Positions 9,736 to 19,102 of a DNA stretch of 64,000 nucleotides are shown one piece after another. This stretch comes from Rhizobium sp. PP-CC-3A-592. GTDB taxonomy: Bacteria > Pseudomonadota > Alphaproteobacteria > Rhizobiales > Rhizobiaceae. A program made the translations under genes and the position numbers. Position 1 is the stretch's first letter, and the number at the start of each line of letters is the position of its first letter. Below the pieces are notes generated by a model that saw nothing but the letters and a program-made list of their open reading frames with translations, was not told the origin of the DNA and searched no databases. Location: assembly GCF_003217095.1 (NCBI RefSeq), contig NZ_QJSR01000005.1, positions 217,335 through 281,334 of the forward strand, given 5' to 3'.

Positions 9736-9951
9736 ATGAAGAAATTTACCAACGGCACCACTGTTTCGTGGAAATGGGGGCAGGGCACGGCGGAAGGCAA
9801 GGTGGACGAGAGCTTCACCGAGGATGTCGAGCGCACGATCAAGGGCCACAAGATCAAGCGCAAGGCCTCGACCGACGAGCCGGCCTATCTCATCAGCCAG
9901 GAAGATGGCGCGCATGTGCTCAAAAGCCATTCGGAACTGAGCGCAAGCTGA
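9736..9951 (+). CDS. DUF2945 small TUDOR-like protein
   Basis: A 71-residue basic protein. KFTNGTTVSWKWGQGTAEGK, then ERTIKGHKIKRKA and EPAYLISQEDGAHVLKSHSEL, is the pattern of the DUF2945 (hypervirulence-associated TUDOR) family, a small beta-barrel of unknown function found in bacteria and fungi. The start at 9736 was chosen at the conserved MKKF with a GAGGAGCGAGCG leader; the upstream in-frame region reads from the Nudix gene. Its stop overlaps the next start by one base. Confidence 0.7.
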   Translation: MKKFTNGTTVSWKWGQGTAEGKVDESFTEDVERTIKGHKIKRKASTDEPAYLISQEDGAHVLKSHSELSAS

Positions 9952-10268
9952 TGGCCGGCGATCACGTTCCCCCGGAGGCCGTCGCCAAGGCGGCGGAAAA
10001 AGGCCTCGAGCTTCGCGAGGCATTCAAGCGCGGCGGCACCCAGATCGGCGTCGCCCGCGCCCGCGACCTCAAGAACCGCGCCAATCTTTCGGCCGATACG
10101 ATCAAGCGCATGTCGAGCTACTTCTCCCGTCACAAGGTCGACAAGCGCGCCAAAAATTTCGGCGACGACAGCGATCCGTCCCCCGGATACATCGCCTGGC
10201 TGCTTTGGGGTGGCGATGCCGGGCGGGATTGGACGGAGAAGCAGAAGGGAAAGATGGGGAAAGCGTGA
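9951..10268 (+). CDS. Small conserved protein with a W-x-L-W-G-G-D-A-G motif
   Basis: A 105-residue Lys/Arg-rich protein. The first half is helical (EAVAKAAEKGLELREAFKRG). The second half carries RMSSYFSRHKVDKRAKNF, then PSPGYIAWLLWGGDAG and a basic tail. The same serine-helix plus S-P/A-G-x-I-A-W-x-L-W-G-G-D pattern occurs in segments of phage-related and other hypothetical proteins, but I do not recognise a function. It is co-translated with the DUF2945 gene (TGATG overlap), so the two probably act together. Confidence 0.55.
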   Translation: MAGDHVPPEAVAKAAEKGLELREAFKRGGTQIGVARARDLKNRANLSADTIKRMSSYFSRHKVDKRAKNFGDDSDPSPGYIAWLLWGGDAGRDWTEKQKGKMGKA

Positions 10269-10319
10269 GGGGTGAGCCATAAGCCGTGAGAAGGGCTTCG
10301 GAAGTCGGCAGTCGGGCTC

Positions 10320-11219
10320 TTACAGGTCGGACGTAAGGCGTTCCGCGAGGGCTGCGATGTCGGCGCGGAAGCGGGCGTTTCCGCCGGGGTGCCAGCCGAG
10401 CGAGAGCAGGCGGGTGGTGTCCATCCGGCTGAAGAGGCTTTTGTCGATCGGCTCGGGAAGGGGATGGATGCAGGCCGTGGCCTGCTGGAGTTCCGAGAGG
10501 ACGTCGTGACGGCTCGTCAGGAGGTCGGAGGCGTTGAAGGCCCTGTTACCGACGAGGGCCGCATCGGCGGTCAGCAGGAGGAGAACGGCGGCGGCGAGAT
10601 CGTCGCCATGCACCTCTGTCCCCACCCGATCCTCGACCGGCCAGCCGGCGAGGTGGTCGCGCGCCAGCGTTTCCCACTTGTGCGGCAGGCCGGGGAGCAG
10701 GCCGTAGACGCCGGTGGAGCGAATGCTGGCCGTTACGAAGTTATCCGAATGAAGCGTCGCGAGCGCCTGTTCCGCGTCCCATTTGACGATGCCGTAAAGG
10801 CTTTCCGGTGCGGGCGCCAGATCCTCGCTCAGCAGGACTCCCACCGGCTGGCGACCATAGACGGCGCGGCTCGACAGGAAGATGCAGCGCTGAATACCGG
10901 CCCGTTTCGCCGCTTTAAACAGGCGCACGGAGCCATCGACATTGGCGCGCCGGAAACCATCGGGGTCCTCCCCCTCGCCACCGCGATATCGGCCGGGCAC
11001 GTGCTGGAAGGCAGCGTGGACGAAGGCGTCGCATCCATCGAAGGCGGGGAGGGGCGCGTCGGCGTCGAGCGAGAGGACGGTGGTCTCGGCAGGCCGCGAG
11101 AAGGGCAGGGCGGCGGTGACGTCCCTGACACCGGCCACCACTTCATGACCCTGCGCCAGCAGATGCTCCACCACGAAGCGGCCGACGATGCCCGTTGCGC
11201 CCGAGACCAGCACCCGCAT
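10320..11219 (-). CDS. sqdC: SqdC-like NAD-dependent epimerase/reductase
   Basis: A 299-residue short-chain dehydrogenase of the extended type: Rossmann motif VSGATGIVGRFV at residues 4-15, and FLSSRAVYGRQ with a downstream YGIVK giving the Y-x-x-x-K pair. It is the last gene of a three-gene minus-strand operon with sqdB and sqdD, and its start overlaps the sqdD stop by one base. In Rhodobacter and Sinorhizobium, sqdC belongs to the sulfolipid genes and acts late in sulfoquinovosyl diacylglycerol synthesis. The symbol rests on operon position plus family. The start at 11219 was preferred to one 44 codons upstream, which would lie within sqdD. Confidence 0.75.
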   Translation of the reverse strand: MRVLVSGATGIVGRFVVEHLLAQGHEVVAGVRDVTAALPFSRPAETTVLSLDADAPLPAFDGCDAFVHAAFQHVPGRYRGGEGEDPDGFRRANVDGSVRLFKAAKRAGIQRCIFLSSRAVYGRQPVGVLLSEDLAPAPESLYGIVKWDAEQALATLHSDNFVTASIRSTGVYGLLPGLPHKWETLARDHLAGWPVEDRVGTEVHGDDLAAAVLLLLTADAALVGNRAFNASDLLTSRHDVLSELQQATACIHPLPEPIDKSLFSRMDTTRLLSLGWHPGGNARFRADIAALAERLTSDL

Positions 11220-12052
11220 CAGCCGGCCCGCTCGACGGAGAGAGGACCGGGAAGGCTCGCGATATCGGGAATGTCGGAGCCGTCGTGGAAGGCATGCCAG
11301 AGGTCGATCAGCGGTTTCAGCGCCTCCGCCTTCGGATGATCCGTTTCCCACGGCTTTTCATACTGGTAGTGCAGCACGCCGATGGAGGGCCAGTCCCACA
11401 AAGCCGGCAGCGCGAACCAGACATATTGCAGCATGTTCATCGTCACCGGCAGGCCGTGCCAGTCGGGAAAGAAGGCCTGCAGAAAACTCTGGTCGGTGCG
11501 CGACCAGAAGGCGTCCGTCCCATCCAGCCTTTGCAGCATCGCCCGGAACGTCTCGTCCGACGGCTTCGCCACGAAGACGCCGGAGTTCAGCCGATGGAAA
11601 TCGGCAAGGCTTTCATAGACGTTCGGCGCGGCCGAGAATTCCGGATAGGCGAAAAGCTTGTCGATGTTCTTCAGCACCAGCGCATCCGCATCGATGAAGA
11701 TACAGCGCTCGTATTCCGTCAACTGCCAGAGCCGCAGCTTGCAGAAATTGTCGAGCGGCGAGTGGAAGGCGGGCTTCCGCCCCTTGGTGAAGGGCGCTGC
11801 GGCATGCACATTGCGCCGCGCATGCCGTTCGTTGAACGCGTCCGACAGCGGCAGCAGATCGGTCTCGACCAGCCGCACGCCGAACGCGCCTAGCGGCGTG
11901 AGCGCGTCTATCGCAACGGCCGGCGTATGGAGAACGACGATATCGGCCGCCGTGCCGGTGCGGCGGATCGAGCGGCAGAGCGCTTTCGCGCCCATCGCGT
12001 AATCCGCATTGGTCACCAGCGTGACAAAGGCATGTGTGCCGCCCTCCCTCAT
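11219..12052 (-). CDS. sqdD: SqdD-like glycosyltransferase, family GT8
   Basis: A 277-residue glycogenin-like GT8 enzyme: VTLVTNADYAMGAKALCRSI at the N-terminus, the sugar-nucleotide/metal motif FIDADALVL, and the C-terminal HYQYEKPW region. In photosynthetic and rhizobial alphaproteobacteria SqdD is the GT8 transferase that uses UDP-sulfoquinovose during sulfolipid synthesis. It overlaps sqdB by four bases upstream (ATGA) and sqdC by one base downstream, so the three genes are tightly coupled. The protein is probably cytoplasmic or peripheral to the inner membrane. Confidence 0.8.
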   Translation of the reverse strand: MREGGTHAFVTLVTNADYAMGAKALCRSIRRTGTAADIVVLHTPAVAIDALTPLGAFGVRLVETDLLPLSDAFNERHARRNVHAAAPFTKGRKPAFHSPLDNFCKLRLWQLTEYERCIFIDADALVLKNIDKLFAYPEFSAAPNVYESLADFHRLNSGVFVAKPSDETFRAMLQRLDGTDAFWSRTDQSFLQAFFPDWHGLPVTMNMLQYVWFALPALWDWPSIGVLHYQYEKPWETDHPKAEALKPLIDLWHAFHDGSDIPDIASLPGPLSVERAG

Positions 12053-13269
12053 GAAACGGATTTCAGCCGGCGCCCTTCCGGATCGTGGACGATCTTTGCG
12101 GCGATGTCCTTCGTCCAGGCGGAAACGGCGGGCACGCGGCTGCGGTCGACGCGGTAGCTGTATTTCTTCGCTACATCGACGATCTCCGACAGCAGGCCGT
12201 CCTTCAGCTTCGTCGGCGCAAGACCGAGATCGAGGAACTTGTCGTTCTTCACCACCAGCTCGTTTTCCGGCGCTTCCTTGCGCGGGTTCGGCAGCCAGGC
12301 GATCTCGGCGCCGGTCATGTCGCCGATCATGCGGGCGAGGTCGCGCACCCGGTGCGTCTCGGTCATCTGGTTGAAGATCTCGACGCGCGATCCCCGCGCC
12401 GGCGGGTTCTTCAGCGCCAGCTCGATACAGCGCACCGAATCCTGGATGTGGATGAAGGCGCGGGTCTGCCCGCCGGTGCCGTGCACGGTCAGGGGATAGC
12501 CGATGGCCGCCTGAATGAGGAAGCGGTTCAGCACCGTGCCGTAGTCGCCGTCATAGTCGAAGCGGTTGACCAGCTGCTCGTGGCGGCGGGTCTGCGCGGT
12601 GTGCGTGCCCCAGACGATGCCCTGGTGCAGGTCGGTGATGCGCAGCGCGTCGTTCTTGGCGTAGAACTGGAACAGCAGCTGATCGAGGCACTTGGTCATG
12701 TGGTAGATGGAGCCGGGGTTGGCTGGGTAAAGAATGTCCTGGCTCACCGTCTCGCCGCTCTCGGTGGTGATGCCGACCGGCAGGTAGCCTTCGGGAATGG
12801 CAGCGCCGACGGTCGAATAGCCGTAGACGCCCATGGTGCCGAGATGCACCAGATGCGCGTCGAGGCTCAGCTCCACCAGCGCGTTGAGCAGGTTGTGCGT
12901 GGCGGACACGTTGTTGTTGACGGTGTAGTTCTTGTGCCGGTCGCTCTTCATCGAGTAGGGCGCGGCGCGCTGCTCGGCGAAGTGGATCACGGCATCCGGG
13001 CGATGCTCGAACAGCCAGTTCTTCAAAAGCTCGTAGTCGCGCCCGAGGTCGATCAGGTTGAAATGGATGCGGCGCCCGGTCTCGGCATGCCAGATGCGCG
13101 TGCGCTCCTGGATCGAGTCCATTGGGGTCAGAGATTGCACGCCGAGTTCGGTGTCGATCCAGCGGCGGGAGAGATTGTCGAGGATATGAACGTCATGGCC
13201 CACTTCCGAAAGGTGCAGGGCCGTCGGCCAGCCGATGAACCCGTCTCCGCCCATCACTGCAATCTTCAT
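12049..13269 (-). CDS. sqdB: UDP-sulfoquinovose synthase SqdB
   Basis: A 406-residue SDR enzyme matching SqdB/SQD1: MGGDGFIGWPTALHLSEVGH (NAD-binding loop and the family W-P-T), DNLSRRWIDTELGVQSLTPM, HFAEQRAAPYSMKS, the catalytic TMGVYGYS and YHMTK, and HQGIVWGTHT. The enzyme makes UDP-sulfoquinovose from UDP-glucose and sulfite, the head-group donor of the phosphorus-free membrane sulfolipid. It leads the sqdBDC operon and is divergent from ybgC across about 140 bases that must hold its promoter. Length and motifs are complete. Confidence 0.93.
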   Translation of the reverse strand: MKIAVMGGDGFIGWPTALHLSEVGHDVHILDNLSRRWIDTELGVQSLTPMDSIQERTRIWHAETGRRIHFNLIDLGRDYELLKNWLFEHRPDAVIHFAEQRAAPYSMKSDRHKNYTVNNNVSATHNLLNALVELSLDAHLVHLGTMGVYGYSTVGAAIPEGYLPVGITTESGETVSQDILYPANPGSIYHMTKCLDQLLFQFYAKNDALRITDLHQGIVWGTHTAQTRRHEQLVNRFDYDGDYGTVLNRFLIQAAIGYPLTVHGTGGQTRAFIHIQDSVRCIELALKNPPARGSRVEIFNQMTETHRVRDLARMIGDMTGAEIAWLPNPRKEAPENELVVKNDKFLDLGLAPTKLKDGLLSEIVDVAKKYSYRVDRSRVPAVSAWTKDIAAKIVHDPEGRRLKSVS

Positions 13270-13412
13270 GACGTCGCCTCCTGGAGAGAATGTCGGTCGG
13301 CGGCAGCCGCGTCCCGAACGAATTTTGCGCCTTCACCGCTGTAATTAGAAATCATGACAGTTGTTCAATGCTTGTCGCGATGCGTTCTTTGCGCCACAAC
13401 GACCGCACAGGG

Positions 13413-13874
13413 ATGATGACAGCGGCAAAGAGGCGGCAGGACGTGGATTTCTCGATTGCGGGCAGGCTCGGCGACGACGGGCATCGGCTCCACCAGCGGG
13501 TCTATTACGAAGACACGGATTTCTCCGGCCTCGTCTATCACGCCCGCTACCTGCATTTCCTCGAGCGCGGCCGCACGGATTACCTGCGCTGCCTCGGCGT
13601 CGAGCAGCGGGCGCTGCTGACGGCCGATGCCGAAGGCCTCGTCTTCGTCGTCCACCGCATGGAGATAGACTTTCGCCTGCCGGCCCGCATGGACGATATC
13701 CTCGACATCCGCACCGTGACGGAAAAGGCGGGCGGTGCGAAGATGGTTTTGCAGCAGCAGATCCTCAGCAGCGATCGCCTGCTGATCGCCGCGAAGGTCA
13801 TCATCGCCGTCATCAATGCCGCCGGGCGTCCGCGGCGCCTGCCGGAAGCGCTGGCCGCGAAATTCCTCGCCTGA
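13413..13874 (+). CDS. ybgC: YbgC-type acyl-CoA thioesterase (Tol-Pal associated)
   Basis: A hotdog-fold protein of about 153 residues. HQRVYYEDTDFSGLVYHARY is the 4-hydroxybenzoyl-CoA-thioesterase signature with its catalytic Asp, followed by FLERGRTDYLR. YbgC precedes tolQ in many proteobacteria, as here, although a glycosyltransferase intervenes. It hydrolyses acyl-CoAs and has been linked to phospholipid synthesis proteins. Two adjacent ATG codons at 13413 and 13416 are possible starts after the CAGGG sequence; an ATG at 13380 is also open. Confidence 0.85.
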   Translation: MMTAAKRRQDVDFSIAGRLGDDGHRLHQRVYYEDTDFSGLVYHARYLHFLERGRTDYLRCLGVEQRALLTADAEGLVFVVHRMEIDFRLPARMDDILDIRTVTEKAGGAKMVLQQQILSSDRLLIAAKVIIAVINAAGRPRRLPEALAAKFLA

Positions 13875-13951
13875 GGCGACCCATCCTCTCGGGCGTGCAG
13901 GCTGCTAACCGAAGTTTCATCCCCCACATGCTACAGAAACGGCGATGGGGG

Positions 13952-14992
13952 ATGTCCATGAAGGTTGCCGTCAACGCCCGGGTCACGAAATTCGCCATGG
14001 GTGGCCAGCAGCGGGTTGCCGCCGAGATCGCCACGCGGCTGGGGCCAATGACGGAAATCGTGCCGGATCGCCCGCTCGGCGGCATGAAGGCGCATGCCTG
14101 GGAGCAGGTCGTGCTGCCGGTTCGCGCCCGCGGTCATCTCCTCTGGTCGCCATCGGCCACCGGGCCCATTGCCAAGGGAAACCAGGTCGTCACCCTCCAC
14201 GACGTCGCCTTTCTGGATGTGCCCGAATTTTTCTCCCGGTCGTTCACGGCTTTCTACAAGGCGCTGCTGCCGGTGCTGGTCAAGCGCGTGGCGCGGGTCG
14301 TCACGGTGTCGGAATTCTCGCGCCAGCGGATTGCGGCCACGCTTCCGATCGATGAAAGCCGGATCGACGTCATCCCGAACGGCGTCAGCCGCCATTTTCG
14401 CCCCTATTTACCGCACGAAATCGCGGCCACCCGAGCAGCGCTCGACCTGCCGGCGCGCTACCTCCTGCTGCAGGCGACCGCCGACCGGCGCAAGAACCTG
14501 GCAGCGACGTTGCGCGCCTGGGCCATCGCGCAGCGCGCGCTTGATCCGGACATCGCGCTGGTCGTCAACGGCAATCTCGGGCGCGCGCATGTCTTCGGCG
14601 ACGTCGAGGTCCTTCCCGACGTGCCCCGCACCAAGCTGATCGGCTATGTCGACGAGGCGCATATGGGGCCACTGATGGCGGGGGCGCAGGCCTTCCTGTT
14701 TCCCTCGCTCTACGAGGGCTTCGGCCTGCCGATCGTCGAGGCCATGGCCTGCAATACGCCGGTGCTGACGGCGTCGGCAACGGCCACGGGCGAGATCGCC
14801 GGCAACGCCGCCATGCTGGTCGATCCCACGTCCGATGCCGCGATCGCGGACGGCATCGTGGCGCTCATGCTGGACGAGGCTCTGCGGAAGCGGCTTGCAG
14901 CAGGCGGCCTCCTGCGCGCACGGGATTTCTCCTGGGACAGCGCCGCCGATCGGTACCGCACGCTCTTCCGCTCTCTCGGCGCCGATATCTGA
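13952..14992 (+). CDS. GT4-family glycosyltransferase
   Basis: A 346-residue retaining glycosyltransferase of the GT-B fold. The N-terminal domain begins MKVAVNARVTKFAMGGQQRV and the C-terminal domain holds the family motif YEGFGLPIVEAMACNTPV, with the E-x7-E pair that binds the nucleotide sugar. The acceptor is unknown; likely targets are a surface polysaccharide or glycolipid. The start at 13952 follows a GGGGG stretch; a second ATG two codons on (13958) is equally possible. It is not overlapped with ybgC or tolQ, so linkage to Tol is positional only. Confidence 0.85.
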   Translation: MSMKVAVNARVTKFAMGGQQRVAAEIATRLGPMTEIVPDRPLGGMKAHAWEQVVLPVRARGHLLWSPSATGPIAKGNQVVTLHDVAFLDVPEFFSRSFTAFYKALLPVLVKRVARVVTVSEFSRQRIAATLPIDESRIDVIPNGVSRHFRPYLPHEIAATRAALDLPARYLLLQATADRRKNLAATLRAWAIAQRALDPDIALVVNGNLGRAHVFGDVEVLPDVPRTKLIGYVDEAHMGPLMAGAQAFLFPSLYEGFGLPIVEAMACNTPVLTASATATGEIAGNAAMLVDPTSDAAIADGIVALMLDEALRKRLAAGGLLRARDFSWDSAADRYRTLFRSLGADI

Positions 14993-15053
14993 CGCGCCAA
15001 TATTCCACGCAATGCCGCCTTCGCACCGTGCAGGGCCCGCAAGTGCACGCGTG

Positions 15054-15072
15054 GTAACACTCCCTTAACCAT
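15054..15072. promoter_or_regulatory. CtrA-like box upstream of tolQ
   Basis: GTAA-CACTCCC-TTAA has the CtrA spacing TTAA-N7-TTAA with one mismatch, and its right half continues as TTAACCAT, the short alphaproteobacterial CtrA motif. It lies about 211 bases before the tolQ start in a 290-base gap with no gene. Binding is inferred. Confidence 0.4.
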
Positions 15073-15282
15073 AATGATGTCTTATCGAGCCACGGGATTT
15101 TGTGCAGTGCACGTCATCCTTTGACCAAGATTACGCGGGAAAGGTTTGCTCGAAGCTTGGATTGCACGTGTGCGATCGGCGGCGGGCTGCCGGGGCGAAC
15201 TTGATAACAATGACGTTTGAGCGACCTGGCGTCGAGCATGTGATGGCTCTTGCCGGGCGTCCGGATTCGGGGATTTGATAGC

Positions 15283-16002
15283 ATGGAACAGGCTGGATTG
15301 GCCGCTGTGACCACGGACGTGACGTTGTGGTCTCTTTTCATGGAGGCCGGTTTCGTTGTGAAGCTGGTCATGCTCGGGTTGATGGCCGCGTCGGTCTGGA
15401 CCTGGGCCATCGTGGTCGACAAGACCATTCGCTATGCCCGTATCCGCCGCCAGCTCGATAGTTTCGAGCAGGTGTTCTGGTCGGGCCAGTCGCTGGAAGA
15501 GCTCTACCGCACCCTGTCCGACCGCCAGACCTCCGGCATGGGCGCGATCTTCGTGTCGGCCATGCGCGAGTGGAAGAAAAGCTTCGAGCGCGGCGCACGG
15601 TCGCCGATCGGCCTGCAGATGCGCATCGACCGGGCCATGGACGTGACTCTGTCGCGCGAATCCGAAGCGCTGGAAGCCCGGCTCGGCTCGCTCGCCACCA
15701 TCGGTTCCGCCGGTCCGTTCGTCGGTCTCTTCGGCACGGTCATCGGCATCATGACCTCGTTCCAGGCCATTGCCGGTTCGAAGTCCACCAATCTTGCGGT
15801 CGTGGCGCCGGGTATCGCGGAAGCGCTGCTCGCCACCGCCATCGGCCTGCTCGCCGCTATCCCTGCCGTTATCGCCTACAACAAGTTCACGGCGGATGCG
15901 GGCAAGATCAATTCCCGAATGGAAGGCTTTGCCGACGAGTTCTCCGCGATCCTGTCGCGCCAGATCGACGAGAAGCTGCAGCCGCGCCAGGCGGCGCAAT
16001 AA
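15283..16002 (+). CDS. tolQ: Tol-Pal system proton channel subunit TolQ
   Basis: A 239-residue inner-membrane protein of the MotA/TolQ/ExbB family. Three membrane segments are visible: about residues 23-45 ([20 protein letters not shown]), then [20 protein letters not shown] in the middle and [20 protein letters not shown] near the end, the last two carrying the conserved pore Thr and Gly/Pro residues. TolQ with TolR converts proton flow into force on TolA to pull the outer membrane inward during division. The start at 15283 matches the family N-terminus. It begins the tolQRAB run. Confidence 0.95.
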   Translation: MEQAGLAAVTTDVTLWSLFMEAGFVVKLVMLGLMAASVWTWAIVVDKTIRYARIRRQLDSFEQVFWSGQSLEELYRTLSDRQTSGMGAIFVSAMREWKKSFERGARSPIGLQMRIDRAMDVTLSRESEALEARLGSLATIGSAGPFVGLFGTVIGIMTSFQAIAGSKSTNLAVVAPGIAEALLATAIGLLAAIPAVIAYNKFTADAGKINSRMEGFADEFSAILSRQIDEKLQPRQAAQ

Positions 16003-16026
16003 AGAACACTGACGGAGACCTCGACG

Positions 16027-16488
16027 ATGGGTATGGCAGTGGGCGGATCCAAGGGCTCGGGCGGCAGACGCGGCGGGCGTGGTCGCGGACGCGGCGGCAA
16101 GGCCGTGATGAGCGAAATCAACGTGACGCCCTTCGTGGACGTCATGCTGGTGCTGCTCATCATCTTCATGGTGGCCGCACCGATGATGACCGTCGGCGTG
16201 CCGATCGACCTGCCGGAAACGCAGGCCAAGGCGCTGAATTCCGATACGCAGCCGATCACGATCTCGGTCAATCCGGCCGGCGAGATCTTCCTGCAGGAGA
16301 GCCCGATCACCATCGAGGAGGTCGTGCCGAAGCTCGAGGCCATCGCCAAGACCGGCTACGAGGAGCGCATCTACGTGCGCGGCGACACCAATGCCGACTA
16401 CGGAACGGTCATGAAGGTCATGGCGCGCATTTCGTCTGCCGGTTTCAAGAACCTGGGTCTCGTGACCCTTCAGGAAACGGACAAGTGA
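16027..16488 (+). CDS. tolR: Tol-Pal system protein TolR
   Basis: A 153-residue ExbD/TolR protein. A Gly/Arg-rich cytoplasmic tail (residues 1-30) precedes [20 protein letters not shown], the single membrane helix with the proton-binding Asp, then a periplasmic domain ending in the [17 protein letters not shown] segment. The basic Gly/Arg tail is longer than in E. coli TolR and is typical of rhizobia. It is 24 bases after tolQ and 9 bases before tolA, so one transcript is expected. Confidence 0.95.
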   Translation: MGMAVGGSKGSGGRRGGRGRGRGGKAVMSEINVTPFVDVMLVLLIIFMVAAPMMTVGVPIDLPETQAKALNSDTQPITISVNPAGEIFLQESPITIEEVVPKLEAIAKTGYEERIYVRGDTNADYGTVMKVMARISSAGFKNLGLVTLQETDK

Positions 16489-16497
16489 GCCTTTGAC

Positions 16498-17610
16498 ATG
16501 AAGGGCAGCATCGCAACCTCCGCTGTGCTTCACGGACTGGTGCTCACCTGGGCGCTGGTTTCGCTCGGCAGTCCGAAGCCTCTCGAGGTTGCGGCCGTCG
16601 AATCCGTTCCCGTGGAAATCATCAGCGAGATGAGCCAGATCCAGCAGGGCGACCTCAAGGCGCCCATGGCCGAGAAATCCGCGCCCAAGCCCTCCGAAAA
16701 GCCGCAGACTCTGCCCGAGGCTGAGAATGTCGGCGATAACGACGTCGATATGAAGACGCCGCCGAAGCCGGTTTCCAAGCCGATCGAGAATCAGGCCTCC
16801 GCCGCACCGCCGAAGTCGGAGGACGCGCCGCCGTCGCCCGATCCGGTGAAGGAAGAGGTCAAGCCGTCCGAAAAGCCGCCTGCCGAACCCGCAACCGAGG
16901 TCGCCGCCCTGCCGGCGCCCAAGGAAGAGGTGAAGCCGGACCCCAAGCCCGATCCGAAGCCGGAGCCGGAAGCGAAGGCCGAGCCGACGCCGGAACCGAC
17001 GCCCACGCCCGCCGAGCCGACGCCGGCCGAGAGCCCGGATGCCGCGGCCCTGCCGCAGAACGTGCCGGCCCCGACGGCGCGCCCGAAGGTCGAGGAGACC
17101 GCTGCCGCGCAGACCGCCAAGACGCCCGATCGCAAGACGGATGCGGCGCCCAAGGAGCAGAAGAAGACGTCGTCCCAGAAGGAAAGCGACTTCAATGCCG
17201 ACGAGGTGGCAGCCCTCCTCAACAAGACGGAATCCTCCGGCGGTGGCGCCAAGCGCTCGCAGGACAAGGCGGCGCTGGGCGGCAAGAAGACGACGACCGG
17301 CAATACGCTGTCCCTGAGCGAGATGGACGCCTTGAAGGGCATGATCCAGAAGAACTGGTCGATTATTCCCGGCATGGCGGATCTTCAGGGCATGATCATC
17401 ACGGTCACGATCCAGCTCGATCCGCAGGGCGAGATCGTCGGTCAGCCCGAGGTCGAAGCGACGGGGGGAACGCCGACCTCGCAGCGCGCGATGATCGGCA
17501 GCGCCACGCGCGCCGTACGCCGCTCCGCACCCTTCAAGCTGCCTGCCGAGAAGTACGATTCCTGGCAGGAAGTCGTCATCCACTTCGATCCGTCGGACAT
17601 GCTGTTGTGA
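16498..17610 (+). CDS. tolA: Tol-Pal system protein TolA
   Basis: A 370-residue protein with an N-terminal membrane helix (ATSAVLHGLVLTWALVSL, about residues 5-22), a long Pro/Lys/Glu/Ala-rich periplasmic linker (about 50-225) and a C-terminal TonB/TolA-like domain beginning near SLSEMDALKGMIQKNWSIIP. The linker holds runs of KPDPKPDPKPEPE-type repeats that should stretch across the periplasm. TolA connects TolQR to Pal and TolB. Identification rests on position between tolR and tolB, anchor, linker and C-terminal domain. Confidence 0.92.
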   Translation: MKGSIATSAVLHGLVLTWALVSLGSPKPLEVAAVESVPVEIISEMSQIQQGDLKAPMAEKSAPKPSEKPQTLPEAENVGDNDVDMKTPPKPVSKPIENQASAAPPKSEDAPPSPDPVKEEVKPSEKPPAEPATEVAALPAPKEEVKPDPKPDPKPEPEAKAEPTPEPTPTPAEPTPAESPDAAALPQNVPAPTARPKVEETAAAQTAKTPDRKTDAAPKEQKKTSSQKESDFNADEVAALLNKTESSGGGAKRSQDKAALGGKKTTTGNTLSLSEMDALKGMIQKNWSIIPGMADLQGMIITVTIQLDPQGEIVGQPEVEATGGTPTSQRAMIGSATRAVRRSAPFKLPAEKYDSWQEVVIHFDPSDMLL

Positions 17611-17700
17611 CCGCCGGCTCTATCATCGAAATCACTTCGGCCATCGCTTCGTGGGATGGCCGTCACCATACCGAATGGACTGCTGAGAGGCTCCGTAACC

Positions 17701-19005
17701 ATGCTTAGACGCACCTTTTTCCGGCTCTTCGTCGCGCTGACGGGTCTGGTCGCTGCTGCGACCGTGCCTGCGCATGCGCGCGTCGAGATCAACATCAACC
17801 GGGGCAATGTCGAGCCGCTGCCGATCGCCATCACCGACTTCCTGCAAGGGGAGATGGGGCAGAAGATCTCGGACGTCGTGGCGGCCGACCTCAAGCGGTC
17901 GGGCCTGTTCGCGCCGGTCGACCGCAAGGCCTTCATCGAGAAGGTCACCAACCCGGACGCGGCGCCGCGGTTTGAAGACTGGCGCGTGCTGAACGTGCAG
18001 GCGCTCGTCACCGGCCGCGTCACGCAGGAGGCCGACGGCCGCCTGAAGGCGCAGTTCCGCCTGTGGGATGCCACGGCGCAGAACCAGATCACCGGCCAGC
18101 AGTATTTCACGCAGCCGGAAAACTGGCGTCGTCTCGCCCACATCATCGCCGACGCGATCTACAAGGAAATCACCGGCGAAGAGGGCTATTTCGATACCCG
18201 CGTCGTCTACGTCGCCGAAAGCGGCCCGAAGACGGCCCGCAAGCGCCAGCTCGCCATCATGGACCAGGACGGCGCCAATGCGCGCGCCATCACCAATTCC
18301 AACGATATCGTGCTGACGCCGCGCTTCTCGCCGAGCCGCCAGGAAATCACCTATATGTCGTTCGAGGGCCAGGAGCCGCGGGTCTACCTGCTGCAGCTGG
18401 AAACCGGACAGCGCGAGGTGGTCGGCAACTTCCCCGGCATGACCTTTGCGCCGCGCTTCTCGCCGGATGGCCAGCGCGTCATCATGAGCCTCCAGCAGGA
18501 GGGCAACGCCAATATCTACACGATGGACCTGCGCTCGCGCACCACGACGCGCCTGACCTCGACGCCGGCCATCGACACCTCGCCGTCCTATTCGCCGGAC
18601 GGCGCGCGGATCGTGTTCGAAAGCGACCGCGGCGGTCGCCAGCAGCTCTACGTCATGGGTGCCGACGGCTCCGGCCAGACGCGTATCTCCTTCGGCGACG
18701 GTTCCTATTCCACGCCGGTCTGGTCGCCGCGCGGCGACCTCATCGCCTTCACCAAGCAGTCGGGCGGCAAGTTCTCCATCGGCGTGATGAAGCCGGACGG
18801 GTCGGGCGAGCGCATCCTCACCTCGGGCTTCCACAATGAAGGCCCGACCTGGGCGCCCAACGGCCGCGTGCTGATGTTCTTCCGCCAGGATAGCGGTGCC
18901 GGCGGTCCGCAGCTCTATTCCATCGACCTCACGGGCTATAACGAGCAGCGCGTCGCCACCCAGGGCTTCGCGTCCGACCCGGCCTGGTCGCCGCTCCTGG
19001 AATAG
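17701..19005 (+). CDS. tolB: Tol-Pal periplasmic protein TolB
   Basis: A 434-residue protein with a signal peptide ([20 protein letters not shown], cleavage after AHA). It has an N-terminal domain ([20 protein letters not shown]) and a six-bladed beta-propeller with repeated FSPDGQR/YSPDGAR/WSPRGDL blade motifs. TolB binds Pal and is released by TolA in the trans-envelope cycle. The start at 17701 was preferred over an in-frame ATG 15 codons upstream because it gives a clean signal peptide. Confidence 0.95.
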   Translation: MLRRTFFRLFVALTGLVAAATVPAHARVEININRGNVEPLPIAITDFLQGEMGQKISDVVAADLKRSGLFAPVDRKAFIEKVTNPDAAPRFEDWRVLNVQALVTGRVTQEADGRLKAQFRLWDATAQNQITGQQYFTQPENWRRLAHIIADAIYKEITGEEGYFDTRVVYVAESGPKTARKRQLAIMDQDGANARAITNSNDIVLTPRFSPSRQEITYMSFEGQEPRVYLLQLETGQREVVGNFPGMTFAPRFSPDGQRVIMSLQQEGNANIYTMDLRSRTTTRLTSTPAIDTSPSYSPDGARIVFESDRGGRQQLYVMGADGSGQTRISFGDGSYSTPVWSPRGDLIAFTKQSGGKFSIGVMKPDGSGERILTSGFHNEGPTWAPNGRVLMFFRQDSGAGGPQLYSIDLTGYNEQRVATQGFASDPAWSPLLE

Positions 19006-19102
19006 CCAGACCTCGCGATTGCGGCGGGAATCGTGGTAAAACGCCGCTTTCTCGCCGCAAAGTGCTGATTACGACCGCGCGATGGTCGCGCGTTGAGAGA
19101 CT

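Noticed and set aside
15082-17583. An 833-codon open frame on the minus strand across tolQ, tolR and tolA.
   Set aside because: All three tol genes are unmistakable on the plus strand; the reverse product is His/Arg/Gly-rich noise.
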